In this document: in pieces, positions 35,018 to 46,025 of the stretch | Layout: the number at the start of each line of letters is the position of its first letter | How positions within the stretch are numbered: position 1 is the stretch's first letter | Assembly (NCBI GenBank): GCA_948567375.1 | Contig: OX419762.1 | Location: 3,850,001 to 3,914,000, forward strand | DNA from: Lunularia cruciata | Lineage: Eukaryota > Streptophyta > Marchantiopsida > Lunulariales > Lunulariaceae | Length of the DNA stretch: 64,000 nt | Direction: 5' to 3' | Program-made: the position numbers and the translations under genes | The notes under the pieces: generated by a model | Told to the model about the DNA's origin: nothing | The model's input: only the letters and a program-made list of their open reading frames with translations | The model's database searches: none

Positions 35018-35405
35018 TGTAACACCCATTTGTGCATGTGTGTACTATTCTGATATTTAGTTTAGTATTGTAAGTACTTGAGAGATATTATTTATATATA
35101 GATAAAGCATGGTTCTACATTAGTCATGATAAGCTAAACTTAGACATAACTAAGATAGAGAGGACCTTACTTTAGAGGAAATGGAAACTATAAGCACCAC
35201 TATTTTAGATTCTAGTGTGTTGACTTGGTATTATTCCTAGGTGTTTGGCTTTAAGGAAAGAGTTTAGAATTCTTGGATCCACAAGCCTTTTTTTAAAAGA
35301 TTTTCTTATAGTCCAATCATAGTCCATGTGAAAGAATCCTTGACTTAGTGGTTGGGTCAAGATAAGACCCCATACCTAGGAGAATATTCCTATGAGTATG
35401 GAAAT
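35018..35405 (+). repeat. Truncated G-family LTR, + orientation
   Basis: It begins TGTAACACCCATTTGTGCATG and follows the G-family LTR through GTGTTGACTTGG and AAGATAAGACC to about 35405, where it breaks and joins - strand integrase sequence. Only about 390 of 690 bases remain. Confidence 0.85.
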
Positions 35406-38400
35406 TCCATTTTTGCATCTTTGGCCAACATCATGCATATGGTTTTTTTGGTTCTCTTTGCCAAGCCATTGGAATTGGCTTATAGGATGTAGTTATTTTA
35501 TGTGTAATAGAGAAATGTCGCAGCATGGCTATAGTAATGCCTTTTGTAAACTCTTCTCCTCCATCAAAAACAAACTCCAAAGGGCACCTAAACCTAGTGA
35601 TAATGCGTCTATAAAAAATCTCCCAACTTCATCTTCATTCTTGTCCCTCAATGGTCTAGCCTCAACCCACTTGGTAAGATAATCAGTAACTACCACAATG
35701 TTCTTATTGTTCCTTGGGGTTCTATTGAGAGACTTTAATAAATTCAATTCTTAACTTCTCAAAAGGTCCTAGCAATAGAACTGATCTAAGTGGCAGAGTG
35801 GAAGTAAAATTTTTAGCAAAAGCTTGACAAACATGACAAGTTCTTCAATAATCAAGACAATCCTTGAAAATCCCTCCCCCCAAGAGTAACTTGTATCTAG
35901 AATCTTGAAAGCAGTCACCTTTCCTGCAAAGTGTCCTCCACATACTAAACCTTCATGAAACTCCTTTATGAGTAAGATAGACTCTTCCTTACCCACTGCT
36001 CTTCAAAGTAGACCATCTGCTCCTTGGTGAAAAAGAATATCCTCCACCATTGTGTAAGGTCTAGATGTTGCTGCAAGGGCCTTCCTCTCCCTAGTATGCA
36101 TCCCTTTTGGATAGTTACCTCTTGTCACAAAATCCACAATCTCCTTGTACTCCATTGGAATCTCTTGAGTGACTGAGATTGTCATGAGCTCCTCATCCGG
36201 GAAGGAATCATCCACTGGCTCATCTCCATCATGATCATAGGCTCTAGATAACAAATCAGCATTTGCATGTTTCTTTCCTGGCCTATCCTCAATTGTGTAG
36301 TCATACTCAGACAAGAGTAGCATCCACCTTGCTAGTCTCCCTTCAACATTAGGCTTGTTGAAGATGTACTTCAAAGCCTTGTGATCCGTGACAATTGTGG
36401 CTTTCCCTCCAATCAAGTAGTGTCTAAACTTCTTGAGACCAAAGATCACTGCCAACCCTTCTCTCTCTATGACAGAGTAGTTCTTCTCTGCTGAAACCAT
36501 TTGCCTACTAGCATAAGCTATTGGATGATCATGCCCATCTTGGTCTAATTGACTAAGAATGCATCCTATAGCTACATTAAAAGCATCAATGTAGAGGATG
36601 AAAGGCTTACTCCAATCAGGTTTAGCAAGAATTGGAGCTACAACAAGGGATTGCTTGAGCTCCTCAAAAGCTTTGAGAGCCTTCCTGTCTTCCAAAATCA
36701 CCATGTAATCTACACCCTTCTTCATGTAGATGGTCAATGCATAAGCCTTGTTGGAAAATGAGAAGATGAACCTCCTATAGTACCCAACCATCCCCAAGAA
36801 TTGGCATAACTTTGTCAAGCTTGAAGGGAATGGAAGGTCTGAGATTTTCCTCACCTTCTCAGGATCAACTGCTATTTCATCCTTGGAGATGATGTGCCCC
36901 AAAAGTAGACCTTCTTCCATCCAAAAATGCACTTCTTTGGATTGAGTGATGCATTTGCCTCATCCAAGCGTTGCAAGACTTTGATTAGGTGTTCAAAGTG
37001 CTCCTCCTTGCTCCCATAGACACAAAAGTCATCAATGAAGTCTCTCATAAAGTTCCCAATGAAAGGTTCAAATACCTTGTTCATGAACCGTTGGAATGTG
37101 GCTGGAGCATTGCAAAGCCCAAAAGGCATGACCTTGAAAGCGTAAGTTCCCCAAGGTGTGGTGAACGTGGTGAGTTGTTGATGCTCTGGTGCAATCTTGA
37201 TTTGGTTGTATCCACTATAACCATCTCCAAAACTGTACCTCTCATGACCTGCAACCTCCTCCAAGATCTCATCAATGAATGGCAATGGGTAGTAGTCCTT
37301 CTTGGTAACAACATTAAGCTTCTTGTAATCCACACATACCCGAAGCTTGCCATTCTTTTTCTTCACAATGACAATTGGAGACACCCATTCTGAATTCTCC
37401 ACCCCAAAGATAAATCCAGCCTCCTTGAGCTTATCAATCTACTCCTTCACAACCAAAGATATTGGTGGGCTAATGTGACGTTGCTTTTGGTGGATTGGTC
37501 TTGCATGTGACTCCACCTCTATCATGTGCTCCTCCAAGGTGACTTCCTTCAAATCCTTGTAACTAAAAGCAAACACATGGATGAACTTGCGGAAAATCTC
37601 CTCAAATCTCACCTTCTCCTCCTTGGTAACATTCGGGCCATACTTGAGGGTAGCTAACCTTCTCTCTACCTCCTCAAGTGTCAATGGTGATTTTTCTAGG
37701 TCCTTCAAAACCTCTAGCTTAGGTGCAAAATCCATAGCACACAAGGGATACACATTTGAATCAGATTCAGATTCATCCTCCTCCGTGGAAGTCTCTTCCT
37801 CCATGCTTGTGTCCACACCAAAAGCTCCTTCTTCAGAATCTGATTCCCAATAATCAGAAGATGGTGTATCTGAATGTGAAGTGTTGGTGGTGTAAGTCAC
37901 AAGAACTGTGACTCTATGGTTTGATGGCCCAATCCTCAAGTACCCTTTGTGCCATTGATCAGTTGTACGTGCTACTCTCAACCATGGCCTCCCAAGAAGT
38001 AAGTCATAGCTTGAATCCTTCAGGACTTGGAAAGTCATGAGATTTTGAACTCCCATAACTGAAACTACCACTTTATCCATCACCCCTACTGGTCAAACTT
38101 GTTGCTTGTTTGCCATGCTCACCACAAATGTTGAAGGTCTTGAGGGTATCATACCCAACTTCTTCATCAACCTTTCTGATATGGCATTTACTACTGATCC
38201 TCCATCAACCAATGCATCCTTGATGTTGTGACCATTCACTCTCACATCAATCTTGGAGGCATATTCACAAGCCTCCCATGGTGCTGGCTTGGCATCCACC
38301 ACCCCCATTGATATTGGAACTTTTGCCTTCTTCTTCCTTTTGCTCCTTGTAGAACTCAAACCACCTCTAAGCTCCTTTCTCAAGGTAGGGTTCAAAGTAA

Positions 38401-38629
38401 TTAATTGGCCCACTGTGATGTTAGCCTTGTGACTACCAACATCCTCCAACACATTGTAGTTCTATTGTTGCTTTGAGATCAAGAAGTCCTCCATCCCCAA
38501 CTTCTTCCTTGGAGTCTTTGTTGTTGATGGTGTTGAGGTGCGAGTGCTCCTAGTAGACATAGGAGTATCCTTGCTTGAAGTAAATCCTTGAGAAGAGTGA
38601 ACATCCTCTACAAAACGAGCTCTCTTCTT
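35406..38629 (-). pseudogene. G-family gag-end/protease/RT/RNase H/integrase fragment
   Basis: Frames 38629-38462 (gag end), 38452-38093 (protease, DALVDGGSVVNAI), 38083-37439 (LLGRPWLRVARTTDQW, acidic linker), 37402-36872 (RT, VDYKKLNVVTKKDYYPLPF, FGLCNAPATFQRFMN, FIDDF), 36932-36003 (RNase H, ILYIDAFNVAIG, DHKALKYI, ADLLSR), 35996-35769 and 35747-35529 (integrase). The integrase is broken before the catalytic Glu. This copy keeps the unshifted protease-to-RT junction that G2 has lost. Both ends are rearrangement points, with no LTRs in the right orientation. Confidence 0.9.
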
Positions 38630-39696
38630 GTGAGTAAATTTACTTCTTACTACTCTGTCCTCGGGTTTCAGATCTTCTACTTCTTCTACCAGATCTAGCA
38701 ATTCTCTTTCCTGATATGAAATTCCTATCATAGTTAAGCCTTCTAAATCTCTATCTCCCGACCCACTCTTCTCTAAAGTGTCAAATGTCAAATCCGAAGA
38801 CATCTGCACTCCTATCTCTCTTACTTCGGGTTTCACTACTATCAATTCTTTTACTAATTCTACTGTGTCATTGTCAAGAATTGTAATTGACAACATGGGT
38901 ACACTATCTACACCTTCAATTTGTAACCCACTTTCCTCTAATCACTCATGTTACTAGCCCGAAGACACTTATTGTCTGATCCTGCACTTCGGGTTTATTC
39001 ATTACTGTTATTTCTCTTTCAATTTCTATCATATCTTCAATCAGAACTGAAATTGAAGTCATAGGTATCCTAATTATCTTCTTTCCCTACTCTAACTTCC
39101 TCTGATCCCTTTGGCAAAACTCCCAAAAACACCTTCACTGCACTCCGAGGTCCAACTATCTTTGATTTAAGCATCTTCATCTTGAGGCGAAGTCTTTAGA
39201 CCCGAAGTCATATAAACCCGAAGTACGAAGTACGAAATCTGAAGTCACATTGACCCGAAGACACTTTGACCCGAAGTACATCTACTCCAGAAACTTCAAA
39301 TGCTTGTAACTTCTTTTACAGACCTCCAAAATTTGCGATTTTGGTGGCAATGGAAAGCCCTGAACGAGACGCTTTCAACGAGATATAGCACGCTTGATTT
39401 GGAGTTGTGTGCATTGAGATATAGCCCTCGCAAAAATCTTGACTTGTAACTTCTATTTCTCCTTCGGGTTTGCCCTCCTTAACGTCTGATCCGAGTTTTT
39501 CCCTTCTCTGACACGAAGTAAGCTTCTTTGGGTTGGATCCAGTCCAAATCCTTCTTCCTCTTACTTGAAGTCGACTTCCTCGGGTCTGATCAAATCACAG
39601 GTTTGCACTCATTTCTTCTCCATTTGCTTTCAATTTGGTTTCAGCAGTGCATTTCTTCTTCTAAACTCGTCCAAAATGAAAAATGTAGGTACCACA
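38630..39696 (-). mobile_element. L6: fragment of an L-family variant LTR
   Basis: The right end GGTACCACA (39696) with CCAAAATGAAAAATGTA matches the start of L3 and is a variant of the L terminus. The left part encodes the conserved C-terminal tail of the LTR protein (frame 38896-38640, FDTLEKSGSGDRD and KPEDRVV). The stretch between carries a repeated phrase of the form CCCGAAGTCA-CATTGACCCGAAG. The left edge (about 38630) is a breakpoint inside G-family gag. Confidence 0.75.
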
Positions 39697-40927
39697 CATG
39701 CTCATGAGGAGCTAGGACATTTTAGAGTAAAGCATACATATAGCTTACTCTAGAGTCATTATTGGTGGCACGGTATGCAAACCAAGGTACAGCAGTTTGT
39801 TGCCAGATGTGTGGTTTGTGATCGAGTAAGAGCATCATTCAATGCTCCTACGCCACAGTTACACCCATTACCTATCATGGGATTGGGTTACCGTTGGAGT
39901 TTGGACTTTGCCGGACCTTTACCATTGATTGTGAGACATCATCGGTATGTTTTGGTGATGGTGGAGCACTTCTCCAAGTGGATTGAGTTGGTGGTACTTC
40001 CTGACAAGTCTAGTGAAGGGATAGCTTACTCGTTCTTGGATCGAGTTCTTAGTCATTTTGGTGCACCAATTGAGGTTTTGATTGATCAGGGTACAGAGTT
40101 CTTGGGGGAGTTTCAGGTCTTGTGTGACAAGGCTTTGATTGATCATCATACTACATCATGAGATCACCTTGAGGTAGATGGCTTAGCAGAGAGAGTGGTT
40201 CAGACGGTGAAGAGAGGATTGCGAAAGTATGGTTTGCAGAGAGGCCACTTGGCAGATTGGGATCTCCAATTACCTTGGTTGGCCATGGGCTATCGGTTCA
40301 ACCGGCAAGCCTCCTTAGCATCTTTCTCTCCATGGACAAGATCCAGATTTACTAGCAACCATTTGTCGAGATGCTACTATAGTTTTGGACTTGGATGACC
40401 CTGATGTATGGATGAGTGCATGTTCTCAACGGGCAGAGATCTTTTGGAGAGTGATGCCGATGGCCTTTGAGAACTTGGCGATTGCTCAACATAGAGATAC
40501 TTTATGGTATGCTACCATTCGAGGAGGAGGTTATAGACCCTCAATCTGTCGATTTCATCCATGCAACTATGTATATCTATAGCAGACAACACCGACAACA
40601 CTTGATGTTTCTACAGGCCGCACTATCTTGAGAGTGCGCAAGGTTTTGCCATCTGGAGTCCTTGTGTTAGAAGGACGTGATGGTGTTGTTTGGAAGGATC
40701 ATGTGCGCAATTGTGCACCATGCCACCTCCCAAACATTGATGGTACTATGGACCCAAGCTTGGCACTTGTACGTGCAGGCTTGAGGTGTATGTTATGTGG
40801 CTCTTCTGGTGGAGCTACTACTATGTTAGTGTGTGATAGCTGTTCAAGAGGATGGCATATGGCATGTATGACTCCTCCCCTCACGGTGGTTCCTCAGGGA
40901 CAGTGGTTATGTCCTAGATGTACTTGA
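39697..40927 (+). pseudogene. P-element integrase with a C-terminal PHD finger
   Basis: The zinc region starts at the breakpoint (HAHEELGHFRVKH; CVVCDRV), then the integrase core: first Asp in WSLDFAGPL, second in VLIDQGTEF, Glu in DGLAERVVQ. The linker has QLPWLAMGYRFNRQ, then ILRVRKVLPSGVLVLEGRDG. The PHD finger (40787-40921) is C-x2-C-x11-C-x2-C-x4-H-x2-C-x14-C-x2-C, with WHMAC and QWLCPRC; all eight metal ligands are present. Lesions: TGA near 40159, one frameshift near 40390, TAG near 40580. The PHD part is in frame with the integrase end. A PHD finger reads histone tails in known proteins, so it may steer integration as a chromodomain does (inference). Confidence 0.85.
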
Positions 40928-41085
40928 CCTATAGCTAGTTCATTCTTTATATGGTATAGACTGCAAATAGGCGATTAACAATGGGGCTCCATAGCACCCG
41001 GCCTCCTGATCTTTGCCCATTAGAGGGTATACCATATACTTAGAGAAGATGGCTATCTAGAGTTAGAGGGACCTAACTGCCAGCT

Positions 41086-41220
41086 AGGAGGGCAATTGTG
41101 GCACTTTAGAGTCTATGTATGACTTATGTGTGAGTTGTGCTTCTATAGTGTATGATGTTGACAACGATGTATGTTGTGTAGCAATGTATATACGCACGAC
41201 AAAGTCATCATTCGGTGCGG
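41086..41220 (+). repeat. Polypurine tract and first 124 bases of the P-element 3' LTR (putative)
   Basis: CTAGGAGGGCAAT is followed at 41097 by TGTGGCACTTTAGAG. A purine run followed by TG, about 160 bases after the PHD stop codon, is the layout of a 3' LTR start. The LTR is cut at 41221 by the M element. 40928-41085 is noncoding. Confidence 0.5.
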
Positions 41221-42099
41221 TGTCATGGGGAACTTTTGGTCTCGAGAGTGCACCGAGCACAAGGCTACTTGTGCTTAGTTTTTCCTTACTATCCTTCTTT
41301 TGGATTTTTCCCATAGACTAACATTCCTTCCCTACTCTTGGATTGTCAGGAATTTATCTCTGTATGAACTTGTTGTTTCATTTTCCTTGAGGTTGGCTCT
41401 CCCTGAAGGTTTTGTTTTATCCTTGACTTTTGCAAAACTAATCTTGTCATGCGAGTCTGGTGTAATGGTTTCTACCTCTACCTAGTCTCATATTCTATTT
41501 TCACATCAAGTTCAAGCTATGGTTTGGGATCTGGCAGTTCATAGACCTAGGTCAGGTGGCCCTTTAATAAAAATAAAATAAATAAAATAAACGACAACTA
41601 AGTGATCTAACCGAACATAAACCCGGGCACCCAAATCATTTAATTATGCTATTCACATGGACCGGACTGAGAGCTCCTAGAATGGATTTTTCCTCAACTC
41701 TAGTCACAATTCATAACACAAATCCGCTTCCAAGACTCATCATTCACAAGAATTTCAACAACAAAGTTCACAAGGTTGGATAAGTCAAATAGTTCTAGTC
41801 AAGACAATGCCTGCCCTAAGGTTGCAACTGCTCATCAACTCAGCCCGGTACTTCACATATACTCTGTCCGACAGCAGACAAGGCAACTCACCCTCCAAAC
41901 CTTTTCATTCTCCTATGCCCTGTTTTGCAGATCAGATTCACTCCATTCAGACAAGCCAACCAACTTCAAATTTTTTCTTGCCTTTGCTCTAGATGAGCTG
42001 ATCCACTTTGAAATTCTCCTCCTCTTCTTTCTGACTAGCTCTTATCACTGCCTGTTTAGTCACTCTTCATAACATTTTCCCAAAAAAAATATCTTTCTT

Positions 42100-43480
42100 C
42101 TTCACTCCTATCCTCACCTTTGGGAGATTATCCTTTGGCAACTTCTGCAGCAAATCCCCTTCAGACCTGCAAAAATTTCTCTCCAATTTTTTCCTTCATC
42201 ACTCTATCCACATTTTTCCACAGAAATCTTCTTTCCTCAGTCATGTTCTCACCTTTGTGAGAGTTCCTTTATGCAACTCATGCAGCCAACCCTTCAAAAC
42301 TGAGAAAATTCCTCTCCAATTTTGTCCTTCATCACTCTATCCACATTTTTCCACAGAAACCGTCCTTCCTCAGTCCTGTTCGTGAGAGTTCCCTTATGCA
42401 ACTCATGTAGCCAACCCTTTAGACCTGCTAAAATTCTCTACTGCCTGAATCTCTTGTCCTCTTGCTTCCCTACAAAATTTTGTTCTCTTCAACTTCTGCC
42501 CAAACCCCTTCAGACCTGCAAAAATTCTCTACTGCCTGAATCTCCTGTCCTCTTGCTTCCCTACGAAATTTCATTCTCTTCAACTTCTGCCCAAACCTCT
42601 CAAGCCCTAGCATCTTCTTGTGAAAATTTCCTTTCTCCCAGCCCTCTCTCTCCTGCAAAGTCCTTCACTCTCTTGAGAAGAAAAACTTTTTGCCTTGCAC
42701 TCTCAAGCCCTAACAGTCCTCTTGCAAAAATTTTCCTTCTGTCCCAGCACTTCTCTCCTGCACATGCTCCATTCCTTTGAGAAGAAAACCCTCCCTTGCC
42801 TTGCTGTCTCAAGCCCTAGCATCTCCCTGCAAAAATTTTCCTTCTGTCCCAGCACTTCTCTCCTGCACGTGCTTCATTCCTTCGAGAAGAAAACCCTCCC
42901 TTGCCTTGCTGTCTCAAGCTCTAGCATCTTCCTGCAAAAATCTCCTTTCTCCCAGCCCTCTCTCTCTTGCAAAGTCCTTCACTCTCTTGAGAAGAAAAAA
43001 TTTTTGCCTTGCACTCTCAAGCCCTAACAGTCCTCTTGCAAAAACTTTCCTTCTGTCCCAGCACTTTTGTTCTGCACATGCTCCATTCCTTTGAGAAGAA
43101 AACCCTCCCTTGCCTTGCTGTCTCAAGCCCTAGCATCTCCCTACAAAAATTTTCCTTCTGTCCCAACACTTCTCTCCTGCACATGCTCCATTCCTTCGAG
43201 AAGAAAACCCTCACTTGCCTTGCTGTCTCAAGCTCTAGCATCTTCTTGTGAAAATTTCCTTTCTCCCAGCCCTCTCTCTCTTGCAAAGTCCTTCACTGTC
43301 TTGAGAAGAAAAACTTTTTGCCTTGCACTCTCAAGCCCTAACAGTCCTCCTGCAAAAACTTTCCTTCTGTTCCAACACTTCTGTCCTGCACATGCTCCAT
43401 TCCTTTGAGAAGAAAACCCTTTCTTGCCTTGCTGTCTCAAGCCCTAGCATCTTCTTGCAAACATTTCCTTCCTCCCAGCC
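42100..43480 (-). repeat. M LTR minisatellite blocks two and three
   Basis: 42100-42600 holds ~134-base-type units (CAGACCTGCAAAAATT, CTTCATCACTCTATCCACATTTTTCCACAG). 42600-43480 holds three copies, about 314 bases apart, of a unit with CTCTTGAGAAGAAAAACTTTTTGCC, TGCACATGCTCCATTCC and CTTTCTCCCAGCCCTCTCTC. The + strand is pyrimidine-rich. Counterparts are at 640-1700. Confidence 0.85.
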
Positions 43481-44110
43481 CTCTCCTATTTGTTCCTCTG
43501 TCCAAAACCCTTCTCTTCTCAAGAATTTCTCTCCTGCCAAACCCCCTCTTGTCCAACTTGAAAATTCCTCTCCTCTTTGTTCTTCTATCCAAAACCCTTC
43601 TCTTCTCAAGAATTTCTCTTCTGCCAAGCCCCCTCCTGTCCAACTCAAAAATTCCTCTCCTCTTTGTTCCTCTGTCCAAACCCCTTCTCTTCTCAAGAAT
43701 TTCTCTCCTGCCAAAACCCCTCCTGTCCAACTCAAAAATTCCTCTCTTGTTTGTTCCTCTGTCCAAACCCCTTCTCTTCTTGAGAATTTCTCTCCTGCCA
43801 AACCCCCTCGTGTCCAACTCAAAAATTCCTCTCTTGTTTGTTCCTCTGTCCAAACCCTTCTCTTCTCAAGAATTTCTCTCTTGCCAAACCCCCTCCTGTC
43901 CAACTCAAAAATTCCTCTCCTGTTTGCTCTTTTGTCCAAACCCCTTCTCTTCTCCAACTCAAAAATTCCTCTCCTGTTTGTTTTGTCCAAACCCTTCTCT
44001 TCTTGAGAATTTCTCTCCTGCCAAACCCCCTCCTGTCCAACTCGAAAATTCCTCTCCTGTTTGTTCCTTTATCCAAACCCCTTCTCTTCTCAAGAATTTC
44101 TCTCCTCTCT
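43480..44110 (-). repeat. M LTR minisatellite block one, 87-bp period
   Basis: GTCCAACTCAAAAATTCC recurs at 43638, 43725, 43812 and 43898, spacings of 87, 87 and 86 bases. Because 87 is 29 codons, all units keep the same frame and long low-complexity frames appear on both strands; I do not regard them as genes. The other LTR has an 83-base period. Confidence 0.92.
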
Positions 44111-44530
44111 TGAGCTAAGTTACTTCACTGTCCTCTAACATTTTCATGTTGGTATTCCTCAAACCTTTCATTATCTAAACTCCACTAAAGCCTTCCAAAG
44201 TAGTTCCAACTCAAAAGACTCATTTTTTTTGCTCATCCACTAAGGAAAACATTGTTTCACTCCAATAACGTAAAACGTAAACTTGAGCTAGTGTAACCCA
44301 ACATCATTTCTTGGCTCAAGCCAGATTAAAAGACTCCTTGAGCTTATAATACCATAACTTTTTCTGGGCTTCACAATAATATAGGAAATATCTCCCGCAA
44401 CAAGGTAGCATAAACCATACCCGAGACATATTGACATAAATCCATGTTCCTTACAACAACTAAAAGAGAAAAAGAAAATTTATCACACCAAAAGCCTCAA
44501 GGGTACACGTGGGCTATTTTCCCAACGACA

Positions 44531-44541
44531 TCCACCCCCAT
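44531..44541 (-). other. M-family polypurine tract
   Basis: On the - strand GATGGGGGTGGA directly precedes the 3' LTR start TGTCGTTGGG. Pol ends about 50 bases upstream, at 44592. Confidence 0.85.
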
Positions 44542-44591
44542 CAATCTTGTGCAGCCACCGGTCTGCACCAGCAAGTCCGGAGTGGTCAATA

Positions 44592-46025
44592 TCAGCTTTC
44601 TTTAGTGGCATCTTCCAAATCACCTCCACAGCCAAAGTCACGATCTCTTTCCTCCTTGGCTCCCGATCGCCTCTTGAAAAGTTTAAGCCTTTTCCCTGCA
44701 TATGGCAGACGATGTTTAGTACCATCTAGCTCTCGCACACTGTAGGTGGCATTCCCGTGAACTTTGGTAACAACAAATGGGCCATGCCAACGGCGGGCAA
44801 ACTTCTTGAGGGTCGAATGTTGTACATCTAGGCTGTTATCAGAAATCAGCACCTAGTCCCCTTCATTGATAGGTATTGGTTGCAGTCGGTGAGTCTTGTC
44901 AAAGTATACTTTGTTCCTCAGCCGTGCTTCCTTCACCTTCTTGTGTGCCACTTGTATTCTCTATGGTGTCAGGTTAAAGTGCTCGATTCTGCATGTTATC
45001 AATTCCTCTGTAGACACATTATCCTCCCATTGAACAGTTCTCCAACTAACGATGTCCTCTTCCACAGGCATAATAGGTAAGTGCCTTGATACTAACTCAA
45101 TAGGTGGCATCCCAATTACCGAGCTGCAAGTTAACCTATCAGCCATAAGTGCTAAGGGCAGCAAATCAGGCCATCTGTATGTCTCACCTTAACAAGCCTT
45201 CACCAAAGCATTCACTATCGACGGATGACCTCATTCACTCTTACCATTGGCTTCCGGATTGTAGGCAGTAGTCAAGTTCAGCTTGATATTGAACTTAGCA
45301 AAGAAGTCAGCTGCTTCCCTTGCATCCAATTCACCTCAATTTGCCCTCATCCGGTAGAAACATCCGTGCCTGGCAATGATATCCTCTAAGACAAACCAAC
45401 ACACCTATTGGGTATGTGTAGACAAAAATGCTCTTCCTTCCACATAATTAGACAAGTCTTCCCTAGCTAGTACTAGATATTTAGCTCCTCGGACTCCTAA
45501 AGGCATATGAACCAAGTCCAAAACCCACTGAAAATGGAGATTCAGCGGATAAGTAGGTTTCAACCCATCTCTGTGCCTTACTTGGGAGTAGATCTGACAG
45601 ATTTCATAGGTTTCCACATACCACCATACCTCTGTATAAATACCTGGCCACCAGTACAAACCCCAGATGCGCTCGCATGTACCCTGAACCCCACAATGTT
45701 TGGCAGCATCCGTGTCGTGCGACTCCCATAGCACTCTTCGCTTCGTCTCCTCATCTCCCAACACTCTCAGTGGAACTCCATAGCTGCCCTTGGGCCTTTG
45801 CCAGAGATACCCGTCCTTCAACAAGAATTTTCCTGATCTCCTTCTAATCTTCTCAAATTCTTCCCTGGTCCATTTAGAGTTCTTCTCTAGAGAACTAAGA
45901 TACTTTCCAACAGCCAGAAGATTATCCTTGTACAGTTCTTCTCTAAAGGGTAAGTTCAAGTCCAGCTCATGCACATCCACCATACAGTCATTTTCAGCTC
46001 CTTCATAACATGCTCTAGACAACAT
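44592..46025 (-). pseudogene. M-family RNase H end and integrase
   Basis: 46025-45405: the conserved ADMLSRACYE end of RNase H begins the frame, followed by a linker, the integrase zinc region (ESHDTDAAKHCGVQGT, with ETYEICQIYSQVRH in which the CX2C pair is degraded), and the first Asp in FQWVLDLVHMPLG. 45164-44961 and 44852-44592 carry the integrase C-terminal part (LMADRLTCSSVIGMPPIELV; KKFARRWHGPFVVTKVHGNA). The core between 45400 and 45170 is frameshifted. This integrase differs from the G and L families and fits the fungal-type pol described next. Confidence 0.8.

Larger units (their letters stand above)
41221..44530 (-). repeat. M-family 3' LTR, 3.3 kb, with minisatellites
   Basis: On the - strand it starts TGTCGTTGGG (44530) just after a polypurine tract and ends CCCCATGACA (41221), near-perfect inverted termini. 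3310 bases. It aligns in reverse orientation with 1-2516. From 44530 inward: about 400 unique bases, the 87-bp array, the longer repeat block, the 134-bp block, and about 900 unique bases including GGTCTCGAGAGTGCACC. Confidence 0.9.

Noticed and set aside
40787-40921. PHD finger as a piece of an unrelated host gene
   Set aside because: It is in frame with the integrase end, about 60 residues after it, and is followed by a plausible polypurine tract and LTR start.
43323-44118. Frames of up to 237 codons with repeated CPNP-SLL-FSPAKP units
   Set aside because: The 87-base repeat is 29 codons long, so any stop-free unit yields a long frame. It is minisatellite, not a gene.
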